This document shows positions 24,690 to 33,262 of a stretch of 64,000 nt of DNA, in pieces. This DNA is from Nocardia higoensis (GTDB lineage Bacteria; Actinomycetota; Actinomycetes; Mycobacteriales; Mycobacteriaceae), in assembly GCF_015477835.1 (NCBI RefSeq), contig NZ_JADLQN010000004.1:310001-374000 (forward strand), given 5' to 3'. Every line of letters starts with the position of its first letter. Within the stretch, counting starts at the first letter, position 1. The notes under the pieces are model-generated. The model ran no database searches, was not told the origin of the DNA, and saw nothing but the letters and a program-made list of their open reading frames with translations. The translations under genes were made by a program, and so were the position numbers.

Positions 24690-25040
24690 ATGACTGTGCA
24701 GAACGAGACCACGACTCACGGCGTGATCCTGACCGACGCCGCGGCGAGCAAGGCCAAGGCGCTGCTGGATCAGGAAGGCCGCGACGACCTGGCGCTGCGT
24801 ATCGCCGTGCAACCGGGCGGATGCGCCGGCCTGCGTTACCAGCTCTTCTTCGACGACCGCACCCTCGACGGCGACCTGACCGCCGACTTCGGCGGGGTCA
24901 AGTTGGCCGTGGACCGGATGAGCGCGCCGTACGTGCAGGGCGCCTCGATCGACTTCGTCGACACCATCGAGAAGCAGGGTTTCACCATCGACAACCCGAA
25001 CGCCACGGGCTCCTGCGCCTGCGGCGATTCCTTCAACTGA
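24690..25040 (+). CDS. A-type iron-sulfur cluster carrier (HesB/ErpA-like, Rv2204c-like)
   Basis: A 116-residue protein of the HesB/IscA family that holds Fe-S clusters and passes them to target enzymes. The three ligand cysteines are C45 (QPGGCAGLRY) and C109/C111 (GSCACGDSF). ATG 24690 has AGGAG at 24680-24684. It is the likely donor for the many Fe-S proteins encoded nearby, such as LipA and the Rieske protein QcrA. It is divergent from the DUF3043 gene. Whether it corresponds functionally to ErpA or SufA is not resolvable from sequence alone. Confidence 0.94.
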   Translation: MTVQNETTTHGVILTDAAASKAKALLDQEGRDDLALRIAVQPGGCAGLRYQLFFDDRTLDGDLTADFGGVKLAVDRMSAPYVQGASIDFVDTIEKQGFTIDNPNATGSCACGDSFN

Positions 25041-25055
25041 CCTGTTCGACCGAGA

Positions 25056-25086
25056 TGGGTGGCCCCCGTTCGACGGGGGATACCCA
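25056..25086 (+). terminator. Hairpin after the HesB-type gene
   Basis: TGGGT/ACCCA (25056-25060 / 25082-25086) and CCCCCGT/ACGGGGG (25063-25069 / 25073-25079) form a two-part stem with a 3-nt loop. Confidence 0.6.
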
Positions 25087-25191
25087 CGCGAGGTGGCTCC
25101 TTCCCACGGGCCGGTATTGATACGGTGAAGGCGGGGACCGGTATCTCCGGCCCGCGCCCGCTGCCGCCTACCGTTGAAGGGGCCCCGCCTC

Positions 25192-26160
25192 GTGTCTATC
25201 GCCGTGTCCGCGTCCATCGCGACCGACCATCTCATGCGTTTTCCCGGACGGTTCGCCGATGTGCTGCTGGCCGACCAGCTCGCCAACGTGTCGCTGAGCT
25301 TCCTCGTCGACGACCTGCAGATCCGCCGTGGCGGTGTGGGCGGCAACATCGCCTTCGCGATGGGCGTGCTCCATCGCACCCCGCTGCTCGTCGGCGCGGT
25401 CGGCGCGGATTTCGCCGAATACCGTGCGTGGCTGGAACAGCACGGCGTCGACTGCTCGACGGTGCACATCTCCGACCGCGCGCACACCGCCCGCTTCGTC
25501 TGCACCACCGATGAGGACATGGCTCAGATCGCGTCCTTCTACCCCGGCGCGATGAGCGAGGCCCGTGACATCTCCGTCGCCGAGTTGGCCGAGAACCATT
25601 CGTTGGATCTGGTGCTGGTCGGCGCCAACGATCCGGAAGCCATGCTGCGCCACACCGAGGAGTGCCGCGAGCTGGGCATCGCCTTCGCCGCCGATCCGTC
25701 CCAGCAGCTGGCCCGCCTCGACGGCGACCAGGCGGTGCGGCTGATCGAAGGTGCCGCCTACCTGTTCACCAACAAGTACGAGTGGGCGCTGCTGCTGCAG
25801 AAGACCGGTCTGAGCGAGGCCGAAGTGGCCCAGCGGGTGGGCGTGCGTGTCACCACGCTCGGCGCGGACGGGGTGCTGATCGTCGACCGCGACGGCAGCG
25901 AGGTGACCGTCGGCGTGGTCCCCGAGAACGAGAAGGTCGATCCCACCGGCGTCGGCGACGCCTTCCGCGCGGGCTTCCTCACCGGCCACACCTCGGGGCT
26001 GAGCATCGAGCGGTCCGCCCAGCTCGGCTCGCTCATCGCGGTGCTGGTGCTGGAGACCACGGGCACCCAGGAGTGGAAGCTCGACAAGGACGAGGCGCTG
26101 GTCCGGCTGGCCAAGGCCTACGGCGACCAGGCCGCCGCCGACATCGAGCCGCTGCTCTAG
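25192..26160 (+). CDS. adoK: Adenosine kinase-like PfkB sugar kinase
   Basis: A 322-residue PfkB/ribokinase-family enzyme. The N-terminus (MSIAVSASIATDHLMRFPGR) is very close to mycobacterial adenosine kinase (Rv2202c), which phosphorylates adenosine to AMP and is distinct from the human enzyme. GGVGGNIAFAMG (47-58) is PfkB signature 1, and DPTGVGDAFRAGF (250-262) is signature 2 with catalytic D256. GTG 25192 is chosen to match that N-terminus. It lies between the HesB gene and asnB, as in mycobacteria. Confidence 0.93.
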   Translation: MSIAVSASIATDHLMRFPGRFADVLLADQLANVSLSFLVDDLQIRRGGVGGNIAFAMGVLHRTPLLVGAVGADFAEYRAWLEQHGVDCSTVHISDRAHTARFVCTTDEDMAQIASFYPGAMSEARDISVAELAENHSLDLVLVGANDPEAMLRHTEECRELGIAFAADPSQQLARLDGDQAVRLIEGAAYLFTNKYEWALLLQKTGLSEAEVAQRVGVRVTTLGADGVLIVDRDGSEVTVGVVPENEKVDPTGVGDAFRAGFLTGHTSGLSIERSAQLGSLIAVLVLETTGTQEWKLDKDEALVRLAKAYGDQAAADIEPLL

Positions 26161-26168
26161 CAGCCCCC

Positions 26169-26198
26169 TCCGGGGCGGGCCGTTGGTCCCGCCCCGGA
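26169..26198. terminator. Strong hairpin between convergent adoK and asnB
   Basis: Eleven-bp perfect stem TCCGGGGCGGG / CCCGCCCCGGA (26169-26179 / 26188-26198) with an 8-nt loop, the only sizeable feature in the 43-bp gap. Confidence 0.75.
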
Positions 26199-26203
26199 CG
26201 GTC

Positions 26204-28147
26204 TCACAGCGAGACCGGGTAGACCGGCTCCTGGATCTCGGGCTTGATGCGGTCCTCGACGAAGATGCCGTGCCAGACCATGAACACCAGCAGCGTCCAC
26301 AGCCGCCTGCTGTGATCGGAGCGGCCCTCGCGGTGGTCGACCAGCATCGCGGTGATCGCGGCCTTGTCGAGCAGGTGGTCGGTCTGCGAGTCGGCGATCT
26401 GGGCGTGCGCCCAGTCGTAGAGTTCGGTGCCGCGCAGCCAATGCCGCAGCGGAACCGGGAAACCGAGCTTGGCGCGATGGAGCACGTGGCCGGGCACGAT
26501 GCCCTCCAGTGCCCGGCGCAGCGCGTATTTGGTGGTCTCCTTGGTGAGCTTCTGATCGAAGGGCAGCTGCTCGGCGACCTTGCGCACCTCGTTGTCCAGG
26601 AACGGCACCCGCAGCTCCAGCGAGTTCGCCATGGTCATCTTGTCGGCCTTGACCAGAATGTCGCCCCGCAGCCAGGTGAACAGGTCCAGGTGCTGCATGC
26701 GCGCCACCGGGTCCCAGCCGCGCGACTGCGCGTAGATCGGGGCGGTGACGTCCTGATGCGTCCACTCCGGGCGGAACTCGCGCAGCACCGAGCGCAGCTG
26801 GGCATCACTGAAGCTGCGGGCGTTGCCGTAGTAGCGCTCCTCGAGCGTCAGCGAACCGCGGTGCAGCAGGCTCTTGCCGCGGGTGCCGTCCGGGATGCGA
26901 TCCGACAGCTTGCCCGCCAGCCTGCGCAGCCCCTTGGGCAGGTACTCGAAAGGCTTCAGCGACAAGGGTTCCCGGTAGATGGTGTAACCGCCGAACAGTT
27001 CGTCGGCGCCCTCGCCGGAAAGCACCACCTTGACGTGCTTGCGTGCTTCCTTGGCCACGAAGTACAGCGGCACCAGCGCCGGGTCGGCCACCGGGTCGTC
27101 GAGATACCAGACGATCTCCGGGATGGCGGCGGCGAACTCGGCGGGGGAGACCACCTTGACGACATGGCGGGCGCCGATGGCCGCGGCGCTCTCGGCGGCC
27201 ACATCCACCTCGGAGTAGCCCTCGCGCTCGAAGCCGGTGGTGAAGGTGATCAGATTCGGGTTGTGGCGCATGGCCAGCGCCGCGACCGCGGTGGAGTCGA
27301 TGCCGCCGGACAGGAACGAGCCGACGGTGACGTCCGCGCGCATGTGCTTGGCGACGGAGTCCTCGAGCGCGGCGGCGATCTCGTTGTAGCGGGCCTGCTC
27401 GGAACCGGGCGTGAACGGGCGCACCGGGAAACGCGGGGTGAAGTAGCGGGTGATCGCCGGCTCGGCACCGGGACGCAGTACCGCGTAGGTGCCCGACTCC
27501 AGCCGGCGAACGGCCGCGTGCAGGGTCTCCGGCTCCGGTACGTACTGCAGCACCGTGTAGTGCTCGAGCGCGCGCGGATCGAGTTCGTCGCCGCGCTCGC
27601 ACGCGGGCAGCAGATCCAGCAGGCTCTTCTTCTCGCTGCCGAACGCGGTGCCGCCGGGCCCGGTGGCCAGGAACAGCGGTTTGATGCCGAACGGGTCGCG
27701 GGCCAGGAACAGCTCGTCGCGCTCGGTGTCCCAGACCGCGAAGGCGAACATGCCGCGCAGCTTCGCGACGGCGTCGACGCCCCAGTAGTGGTAGGCGGCG
27801 ACGATGGTCTCGGAATCGCCCTCGGTGCGGAACATCGGCTGGTCGCCGAATTCTGCGGCGTGCGCGGCTCGCAGTTCCTCGCGCAGTTCGAGGTAGTTGT
27901 AGATCTCGCCGTTGAAGGTCAGCGCGTAGCGCTCGGGGGACTCCGGCGGACCCCAGCGCAGCGGCTGATGGGAGTGCTCGATGTCGATGATCGACAGCCG
28001 GTTGAACCCGAAGACGAGGTGGTCGTCGTGCCAGGTGCCCCGTTCGTCCGGTCCACGGTGTCGCATGCAGTGCAGCGCGTTGTAGACCTGATCCACGACC
28101 TCGGAAGTCGCCGCGTCAGCTGTCAGGAATCCGAGCAGTCCGCACAC
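26204..28147 (-). CDS. asnB: Asparagine synthetase (glutamine-hydrolysing)
   Basis: A 647-residue AsnB-type enzyme. GTG 28147 is followed by TGC, so Cys2 becomes the N-terminal nucleophile of the class II glutaminase domain (MCGLLGFL, then RHRGPDERGTW and LTFNGEIYNYLELR). The C-terminal synthetase domain has the pyrophosphate loop SGGIDSTAVAAL and VLSGEGADELFGGY. GAGGTT 9 nt upstream supports the start. In mycobacteria the homologue (Rv2201) also contributes to amidation of cell-wall meso-diaminopimelate, but that job belongs mainly to a paralogue, so plain asparagine synthesis is the safer call. Confidence 0.95.
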   Translation of the reverse strand: MCGLLGFLTADAATSEVVDQVYNALHCMRHRGPDERGTWHDDHLVFGFNRLSIIDIEHSHQPLRWGPPESPERYALTFNGEIYNYLELREELRAAHAAEFGDQPMFRTEGDSETIVAAYHYWGVDAVAKLRGMFAFAVWDTERDELFLARDPFGIKPLFLATGPGGTAFGSEKKSLLDLLPACERGDELDPRALEHYTVLQYVPEPETLHAAVRRLESGTYAVLRPGAEPAITRYFTPRFPVRPFTPGSEQARYNEIAAALEDSVAKHMRADVTVGSFLSGGIDSTAVAALAMRHNPNLITFTTGFEREGYSEVDVAAESAAAIGARHVVKVVSPAEFAAAIPEIVWYLDDPVADPALVPLYFVAKEARKHVKVVLSGEGADELFGGYTIYREPLSLKPFEYLPKGLRRLAGKLSDRIPDGTRGKSLLHRGSLTLEERYYGNARSFSDAQLRSVLREFRPEWTHQDVTAPIYAQSRGWDPVARMQHLDLFTWLRGDILVKADKMTMANSLELRVPFLDNEVRKVAEQLPFDQKLTKETTKYALRRALEGIVPGHVLHRAKLGFPVPLRHWLRGTELYDWAHAQIADSQTDHLLDKAAITAMLVDHREGRSDHSRRLWTLLVFMVWHGIFVEDRIKPEIQEPVYPVSL

Positions 28148-28501
28148 GTGTCGGCAACCTCGTTTCTCCGGTCGGGGGCGCCGCGTCGCACGCGGCCGAA
28201 ATGACGTGTCCGAGTATGCCGCACGCGCGCGCAGGACGCCTCATGCGCTGGTCGCGGGGTGCCGCGGGGGCCGCGCCGTGGGGGAACGGGCGTGCGGCCC
28301 GAGTGTCGAACGCGACCCGGCGACATAGAGGCCGCCCGTTTGGTCTACGCTGCGTAGTACTCAGGTCGTTCTCAGGCAGGGTGGGTCCTCGGTGGCCGCC
28401 GTCCGGAGAAAGATCTGAACGAGCTTTTATCGTGTCGTCAGGGCGGATCGCGGCCCCGACGGCGCACTGTCGGAATGTGTGGCGACCAGGAAGGCGTGAG
28501 C
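28148..28501. other. 354-bp divergent promoter region of asnB and ctaC
   Basis: No convincing gene. The right half contains the ctaC promoter features at 28345-28376, and the left half must hold the asnB promoter. The 5' leader of ctaC would be about 140 nt, unusually long for this window, so it may carry post-transcriptional control; I saw no known riboswitch in it. Confidence 0.5.
28345..28376 (+). promoter_or_regulatory. ctaC promoter: palindrome over the -10 box and two CTCAGG repeats
   Basis: CTACGC-T-GCGTAG (28345-28357) is a perfect 13-bp palindrome that includes a -10-like TACGCT (28346-28351). CTCAGG follows at 28360-28365 and again at 28371-28376, 11 bp apart. The same CTCAGG hexamer is repeated upstream of ctaE. 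Confidence 0.45.
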
Positions 28502-29593
28502 GTGGCGCACAAGGCGAGCGAAGAGATCGGGGCACGACCCGTTCGGGGTCGGCAGGGCCGCATCCTTCGGCGGGCCGGGCTGGCGGTGTCCTTGGGGATC
28601 ACCGCGATGCTCGTCTCGGGCTGCTCCATCGACAATGTTTGGCTGCGGTTCGGCTGGCCCTCGGGCGTCACGCCGCAGGCCACCCGGATGCGGGAACTGT
28701 GGACCTGGTCCGTCGTGGCCGCGCTGATGATGGGCGTGCTGGTCTGGGGTCTGACCTTCTGGACCGTCGTCTTCCACCGCAAGAAGAAGGGCTCGCCGGA
28801 GTTCCCGCGTCAGACCGGCTACAACGTGCCGCTGGAACTGACCTACACGGCTATCCCGTTCGTCATCATCGCGGTGCTGTTCTACTTCACCGTCGTGGTG
28901 CAGAACTACGTGCACGAGAAGGTGGCGGATCCCGACGTCACCGTCGACGTCACCGGCTTCCAGTGGAACTGGAAGTTCGGCTACCGCGAAGTCGACTTCA
29001 AGGACGGCTACCGCTTCGACGGCATCGACACCGCCCGTGAGGCCGCCGCTGCCGAGCAGCTGAAGGCCTACGAGGAGCGCATCGACCCCGAGCACGGTCA
29101 CCCGCAGCCCGGTCCGGTGCACGGCCACCCGGAGAACGACCTGTCGTTCCTGCACTACGACACCGTCGAGACCGTCGGCACCAGCACCGAGATTCCGGTC
29201 CTGGTCCTGCCGACCGGCAAGGTCATCGAGTTCCAGCTCGCCGCCGCCGACGTGATCCACTCCTTCTGGGTGCCGGAGTTCCTGTTCAAGCGCGACGCGA
29301 TGCCCAACCCCAAGGAGAACAACTCCGACAACGTCTTCCAGATCACCGAGATCGACACCGAAGGCGCGTTCGTCGGCCGGTGCGCCGAGATGTGCGGCAC
29401 CTACCACTCGATGATGAACTTCGAGATCCGGGCGGTTTCGCCGGAGAAGTTCACCCGGTACCTGGACGAGCGCCGCGCGGGTAAGACCAACGCCGAGGCC
29501 CTGTCGGCGATCGGCGAGTCCCCGGTGGCCACATCGACCAGTCCGTTCCAGACGGATCGCTCGGCGAAGAGCGCGTCCGGCGAGTCCGAGTGA
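28502..29593 (+). CDS. ctaC: Cytochrome c oxidase subunit II (CuA subunit)
   Basis: Subunit II of the aa3 terminal oxidase; its CuA centre takes electrons from the diheme cytochrome QcrC. GTG 28502 is preferred because AGGAAGG ends 7 nt before it. A signal peptide ends in the lipobox LVSGC (Cys41), so the mature protein is a lipoprotein. Two transmembrane helices follow, then the periplasmic cupredoxin domain with the CuA ligands in HSFWVPEFLFKRD and CAEMCGTYHSMM. A loop rich in His, Pro and Glu (IDPEHGHPQPGPVHGHPEN, within the cupredoxin) is longer than in E. coli-type enzymes and typical of actinobacteria. ctaF follows 13 bp downstream. Confidence 0.96.
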   Translation: MAHKASEEIGARPVRGRQGRILRRAGLAVSLGITAMLVSGCSIDNVWLRFGWPSGVTPQATRMRELWTWSVVAALMMGVLVWGLTFWTVVFHRKKKGSPEFPRQTGYNVPLELTYTAIPFVIIAVLFYFTVVVQNYVHEKVADPDVTVDVTGFQWNWKFGYREVDFKDGYRFDGIDTAREAAAAEQLKAYEERIDPEHGHPQPGPVHGHPENDLSFLHYDTVETVGTSTEIPVLVLPTGKVIEFQLAAADVIHSFWVPEFLFKRDAMPNPKENNSDNVFQITEIDTEGAFVGRCAEMCGTYHSMMNFEIRAVSPEKFTRYLDERRAGKTNAEALSAIGESPVATSTSPFQTDRSAKSASGESE

Positions 29594-29606
29594 GGATTGA
29601 TCTGAC

Positions 29607-30023
29607 ATGAGGATCGAAGCACGCATCTTCGAACTGTTGACGGTGTTCTTCATCATCGTCTCCGTCGTCTACGGCTTCTTCACCGCACAGTCGCGTACCG
29701 GCATCGAATGGGCGGGCACCACCGCCATCGTGCTGACCGCGGGTCTGTCGTTGATCGTCGGCACCTACTTCCGGTTCGTCGCCCGTCGCCTGGACCTGCG
29801 TCCGGAGGACTACGAGGACGCGGAGATCGTCGACGGCGCCGGTGACCTCGGCTTCTTCTCGCCGGGCAGCTTCTGGCCCATCCTGCTGGCCGGCGCGGGT
29901 TCGATCGCGGCCCTGGGTCTGGCCTTCTTCGAGCCGTGGCTGATCGCCGTCGGTGTCGTGGCTGTCGTCGTCGCGGCCGGCGGGCTGGTGTTCGAGTACC
30001 ACCTCGGCCCCGAGAAGCACTGA
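29607..30023 (+). CDS. ctaF: Cytochrome c oxidase subunit IV, actinobacterial type
   Basis: A 138-residue membrane protein with four hydrophobic helices (first pair about 7-30 and 38-60, second pair about 88-133), a cytoplasmic charged loop LRPEDYEDAEIVDGAG between the pairs, and a short tail. This is the actinobacteria-specific subunit IV of the III2-IV2 respiratory supercomplex. It follows ctaC by 13 bp in one operon that ends at the 40-bp palindrome. Confidence 0.94.
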   Translation: MRIEARIFELLTVFFIIVSVVYGFFTAQSRTGIEWAGTTAIVLTAGLSLIVGTYFRFVARRLDLRPEDYEDAEIVDGAGDLGFFSPGSFWPILLAGAGSIAALGLAFFEPWLIAVGVVAVVVAAGGLVFEYHLGPEKH

Positions 30024-30070
30024 GCCGGACTCTCGGCGGGCTGCTCCGGTAGCCCACACGAGACACAGCG

Positions 30071-30110
30071 ACAGCAGCGCCCCCACCCGTACGGGTGGGG
30101 GCGCTGCTGT
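30071..30110 (+). terminator. 40-bp perfect palindrome after ctaCF
   Basis: Two 20-bp arms (30071-30090 and 30091-30110) are exact reverse complements with no spacer, starting ACAGCAGCGC and ending GCGCTGCTGT, then GTTTCC. As RNA it makes a very stable hairpin with a tight loop, ending the ctaC-ctaF transcript. Confidence 0.75.
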
Positions 30111-30223
30111 GTTTCCACAGGGGTGCGCTCGTCCGCACGGGGGCGCTCGTCCCGGGCAGGCTTTCGGTGTCGCGGGTGGCCGCCGGAGTGGAATGCCCGC
30201 CTCGTGGGGACTGCCGAAGACGG

Positions 30224-30261
30224 CGAAGGCCGAATGCGTCCGCCAACGCATCCGGCCTTCG
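30224..30261 (-). terminator. Hairpin after the FAD oxidoreductase gene
   Basis: CGAAGGCCGAATGCGT / ACGCATCCGGCCTTCG (30224-30239 / 30246-30261) pair over 16 bp with one mismatch and a 6-nt loop. It lies just past the stop at 30275 on the minus strand. Confidence 0.7.
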
Positions 30262-30274
30262 GGCGTCGCTCTGT

Positions 30275-31552
30275 CTACTGCGCCGATTCGTAGCGCAGGG
30301 CGCGCTCGGAGGCGCAGATCTCGTCGATGCTCGACACGATGTCGCGCAGCAGTTCCGAGGGCAGCGCCGAGGGGCGCAGGCGGCAGGTGAAGGTGATCAG
30401 GCCGTGGTCCTCGTGCGGCAGGTTGCGCGCGGCGGCCTCGGCGCGCAGGTAGTTCGAGCGCACGCCATAGGTCATCGCCGAGATGACGGTGAAGCAGCCG
30501 GTGCGCTCGCGATGCCCGGAGAACAGATCGTGCAGCCGGTAGAAGACCGAGGAGTAGGTCGACATCGGAGCGAAGATGCCCACGCGGTAGGCCGGGCCGC
30601 GCTCGGAGGAGCTGATGACCGTGTCGGCGAGGTATTCCGCGTCGCGCAGGGTGAGCACCTTCGGTGCGAACATCAGCGCGCCCGCCGCGGCGTTGCGCAC
30701 CGGCATGCCCGCGCGCCCGCTGGCGTGCGAGGCGATGGCGCCCAGGCCCTTACGGGCGCGGGTGCCGACGTCGCGCCGGGCCTTCAACGAGCGGGTCGGC
30801 GCGGTCGGGAACAGACTCGACCACTGGCCGAAGCGGACCGTGCCCAGTTGCACGTGGCCGGTTCCGACCGGACGCGCGACCTTGAGCGGCTGGGTGTCGA
30901 CCCAGCGGCCCACCTGCAGCGCGGCGTTGCCGGGCCGGGAGATCTCGCTCTGGGCGTGCTCGACGAAGGAGTCGAAGTCCAGGAACCGGTGGGCGTCGGT
31001 GGTGAGCCAGGTGTGGTCCTTGTCGACCTCGATGGTGTCCAGCGTCAACGCGGTGATGATGCCCGCCCGGCCACCCGCGCCGAGGATGCGGTGGAAGCGC
31101 TCGGTGTGGTGATCGCGCCCGCAGGTGCCGATGCGCCCGTCCGGATCGACGTACTCCAGATCGACGACCTGGTCGATGAACAGGCCGTGGCGGTGCGAAG
31201 CGCTGGAGACACCGCCGACGGAGGCGAATCCGCCCGCGGTGATGTCCCGGTGGTCGCCGACGATCGGCAGGCCGAGGCCGTGCGCGCCGAGCCTGCGGTC
31301 GATCTCGGAGAGCTTCGCCCCCGCCTGCACCCGGACGGTCTTGCGACCCAGGTTGATATCCAGTACGGCGTTCATCCTGCGCAGCGACACCACCGCGCGG
31401 TGATCTGGCACCTGCAGTCCCTCATCGAGGACCTCGCCACCGACGACCGTGAGACCTTCGGCGCGCACCCGCGAATCCCGAACAGTGCGAACGACATCCG
31501 CGGTGTCACGAGGTAGATATTCTTCGGTGGAGACAGACTGCGACGTGCTCAT
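30275..31552 (-). CDS. FAD-binding (PCMH/VAO-type) oxidoreductase
   Basis: A 425-residue flavoprotein. Its first 190 residues form a VAO-type FAD domain (LTVVGGEV, VRVQAGAKLSEIDRRL, GDHRDITAGGFASVGGVSS), where the Gly-rich loop binds the pyrophosphate; the usual His of covalent flavinylation is not obvious. The C-terminal half is divergent and gives no clue to the substrate. TAAGTT 7 nt before ATG 31552 supports the start. It is not part of the mycobacterial gene order in this block, so it was probably inserted. Likely an oxidase or dehydrogenase of a small alcohol or acid. Confidence 0.85.
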   Translation of the reverse strand: MSTSQSVSTEEYLPRDTADVVRTVRDSRVRAEGLTVVGGEVLDEGLQVPDHRAVVSLRRMNAVLDINLGRKTVRVQAGAKLSEIDRRLGAHGLGLPIVGDHRDITAGGFASVGGVSSASHRHGLFIDQVVDLEYVDPDGRIGTCGRDHHTERFHRILGAGGRAGIITALTLDTIEVDKDHTWLTTDAHRFLDFDSFVEHAQSEISRPGNAALQVGRWVDTQPLKVARPVGTGHVQLGTVRFGQWSSLFPTAPTRSLKARRDVGTRARKGLGAIASHASGRAGMPVRNAAAGALMFAPKVLTLRDAEYLADTVISSSERGPAYRVGIFAPMSTYSSVFYRLHDLFSGHRERTGCFTVISAMTYGVRSNYLRAEAAARNLPHEDHGLITFTCRLRPSALPSELLRDIVSSIDEICASERALRYESAQ

Positions 31553-31559
31553 GGGTCAA

Positions 31560-31565
31560 AACTTA
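31560..31565 (-). promoter_or_regulatory. -10 box TAAGTT of the FAD oxidoreductase gene
   Basis: Seven nt before ATG 31552 on the minus strand. Confidence 0.5.
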
Positions 31566-31609
31566 ACCACAGCCGCGCGAGTTGTGCGCACTCGAATCCG
31601 GGACAGCGC

Positions 31610-32374
31610 TCAGGAGGCCAGACGCGCGATCCGGTGGTGGATCTCACCGGCCCAGTCGATGCCGTCGAGGCGGTGGTGTTCCATCCACAGCGCGTCGAAC
31701 ACATCCCGTCCCTCGGTGAAGAAATTGCCGCGCTTGTCCGCTTCGAAGACCACACTCATCCCGGTCTCGGTGGCGATGAACGTGACCTCGAGCTGGTTCA
31801 GGCTCGGGTAGTGCGGCGAGCCCGCGAACTCGATCTCCTGATAGAAGGGCAGCGTCTGCGGGGTGTTGTGCACCCGGCCCTGCTCGACGTCGGCGCTGCG
31901 CAGGTGGAAACCCAGACGCTCCACGGCTTCCAGCACGATGTGCTGCGCCGGGAGCGCGCCGACGCCGATCGGGTCGGTGTCGCCCGCGTCGACCGCGCCG
32001 CGGATGCCGACTTCGGTGCGCAGCGAGACCACGGTGCCGGGCAGGTGCCTGCCGTTGTAGAACGTAATGGGGGTTTCCATCGGCGCGCGGGCGGCGAACC
32101 GGAACGACATCTCGGCCTCGGCGGGCAGATGGAACGGGCCGGTCACCCCCACCGGGGCGAAGCCGACATCGCTCAGGCCCTCGTGGTCCTCGTACTCCTG
32201 CTCGACGCGGGTCACGAACTTCACGGCGATGTACTCCACGTCCTGAGCGACGCGCCCGCCGCGCAGCCGGATCGTTCCCTCGACCACGCCGCCGGGCTGC
32301 ACTCCGGGGGTGAACAATTCGGTCTCGACCTCGGCCCCGCCGACACCCGCGGCGGCCAGCAATTTCTTGAACAT
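31610..32374 (-). CDS. Spo0M-like sporulation-control family protein
   Basis: A 254-residue cytosolic protein with the arrestin-like Spo0M layout: MFKKLLAAAGVGGAEVETEL at the start, a beta-sandwich with GVVEGTIRLRGG and SFRFAARAPMETPIT, and a C-terminal half with HYPSLNQLEVTFI and FEADKRGNFF. In Bacillus, Spo0M acts in sporulation and cell-shape control; in non-sporulating actinobacteria its role is unknown. It stands alone between the FAD oxidase and the acyltransferase genes, and is followed by a good hairpin only on the side of plsC. Confidence 0.88.
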   Translation of the reverse strand: MFKKLLAAAGVGGAEVETELFTPGVQPGGVVEGTIRLRGGRVAQDVEYIAVKFVTRVEQEYEDHEGLSDVGFAPVGVTGPFHLPAEAEMSFRFAARAPMETPITFYNGRHLPGTVVSLRTEVGIRGAVDAGDTDPIGVGALPAQHIVLEAVERLGFHLRSADVEQGRVHNTPQTLPFYQEIEFAGSPHYPSLNQLEVTFIATETGMSVVFEADKRGNFFTEGRDVFDALWMEHHRLDGIDWAGEIHHRIARLAS

Positions 32375-32492
32375 GCCGGGAAGTGTGGCGGGCGGACCTG
32401 AAGAAGATCTTGTGGTCGGCTTGCGTTGTGAGCAAGGTCATCGCGCGTGCAGCCCGGTATACACCGGGACGAGCCCGCTGTGCGGAAACGAA

Positions 32493-32526
32493 AAAGGCTC
32501 CGAACCCCATGGGGGCCGGAGCCTTT
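32493..32526 (-). terminator. Hairpin downstream of the acyltransferase gene region
   Basis: AAAGGCTCCG / CGGAGCCTTT (32493-32502 / 32517-32526) with an inner CCCC/GGGG pairing around CATG. It directly follows the plsC stop (32540) on the minus strand, and A/T runs at both ends resemble a classical intrinsic terminator. Confidence 0.75.
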
Positions 32527-32539
32527 CGATGAAAGTCGC

Positions 32540-33262
32540 TCAGCTCGCCGCGGAATCCGGGATCCGGGTGGCTTCCGGCCGGGAACCCGACGGAGTGCCC
32601 TTGAGACTGTGTGCGTAGACGTCGACGTATTCCTGGCCGCTCAAACGCATCAATTCGTACATCACCTCATCGGTGACGGCGCGCTCGACGAATCGATTCC
32701 CCGCCATGCCCTCGTAGCGCGAGAAATCGATCGGGGCGCCGAATTTCACGGTCACCTTGTGCCTGCGCCAGCGGAACGGTCCGGGCGGGGACACCTTGTC
32801 GGTGCCGATGACCGCGACCGGGACGACCGGCACGCCGGTCTCCAGCGCCAGTCGCGCCATACCCGTCTTGCCCTTGTAGAGGCGGCCGTCGGGCGAGCGG
32901 GTGCCCTCCGGGTAGAGGCCGACCAGCCTGCCCTGGTCGAGCAACTTGCGGGCGGCGTTGAGCGCGTCCTCGGCGGCGTCGGCGCCGCTGCGGTCGATGG
33001 GGTATTGGCCGGTGCCGCTGAAGAAGAACTTCTGCAGACGCCCCTTGATCCCGGGGGTGGTGAAGTACTCGGCCTTGGCCAGGTAGTTGATCCGGCGCGG
33101 GCTCAACAGGGGAGCGAAAAGCCAGTCGGCGAAAGAAAGATGATTACCCGCCATGATCGCCGGGCCGTCGGCCGGAATATTTTCCAGGCCTTCCACGGTC
33201 GGGCGGTTGTAGGCGTGGATGAAAGGCCCCAGCAGCGCGAATTTCAGAAGCCAGTAGAACAT
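32540..33262 (-). CDS. plsC: 1-acyl-sn-glycerol-3-phosphate acyltransferase (Rv2182c-like)
   Basis: A 240-residue membrane-associated acyltransferase that makes phosphatidic acid for phospholipid and phosphatidylinositol mannoside synthesis. Motif I is H41-x4-D46 (GNHLSFADWLF), motif III is YPEGTRSPDG, and VPVVPVAVIGTDKV forms motif IV. The N-terminus is hydrophobic (FYWLLKFALLGPF). A GGAAGGA site precedes ATG 33262. The homologue lies in the same gene order in mycobacteria, near pimB'. Confidence 0.92.
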   Translation of the reverse strand: MFYWLLKFALLGPFIHAYNRPTVEGLENIPADGPAIMAGNHLSFADWLFAPLLSPRRINYLAKAEYFTTPGIKGRLQKFFFSGTGQYPIDRSGADAAEDALNAARKLLDQGRLVGLYPEGTRSPDGRLYKGKTGMARLALETGVPVVPVAVIGTDKVSPPGPFRWRRHKVTVKFGAPIDFSRYEGMAGNRFVERAVTDEVMYELMRLSGQEYVDVYAHSLKGTPSGSRPEATRIPDSAAS

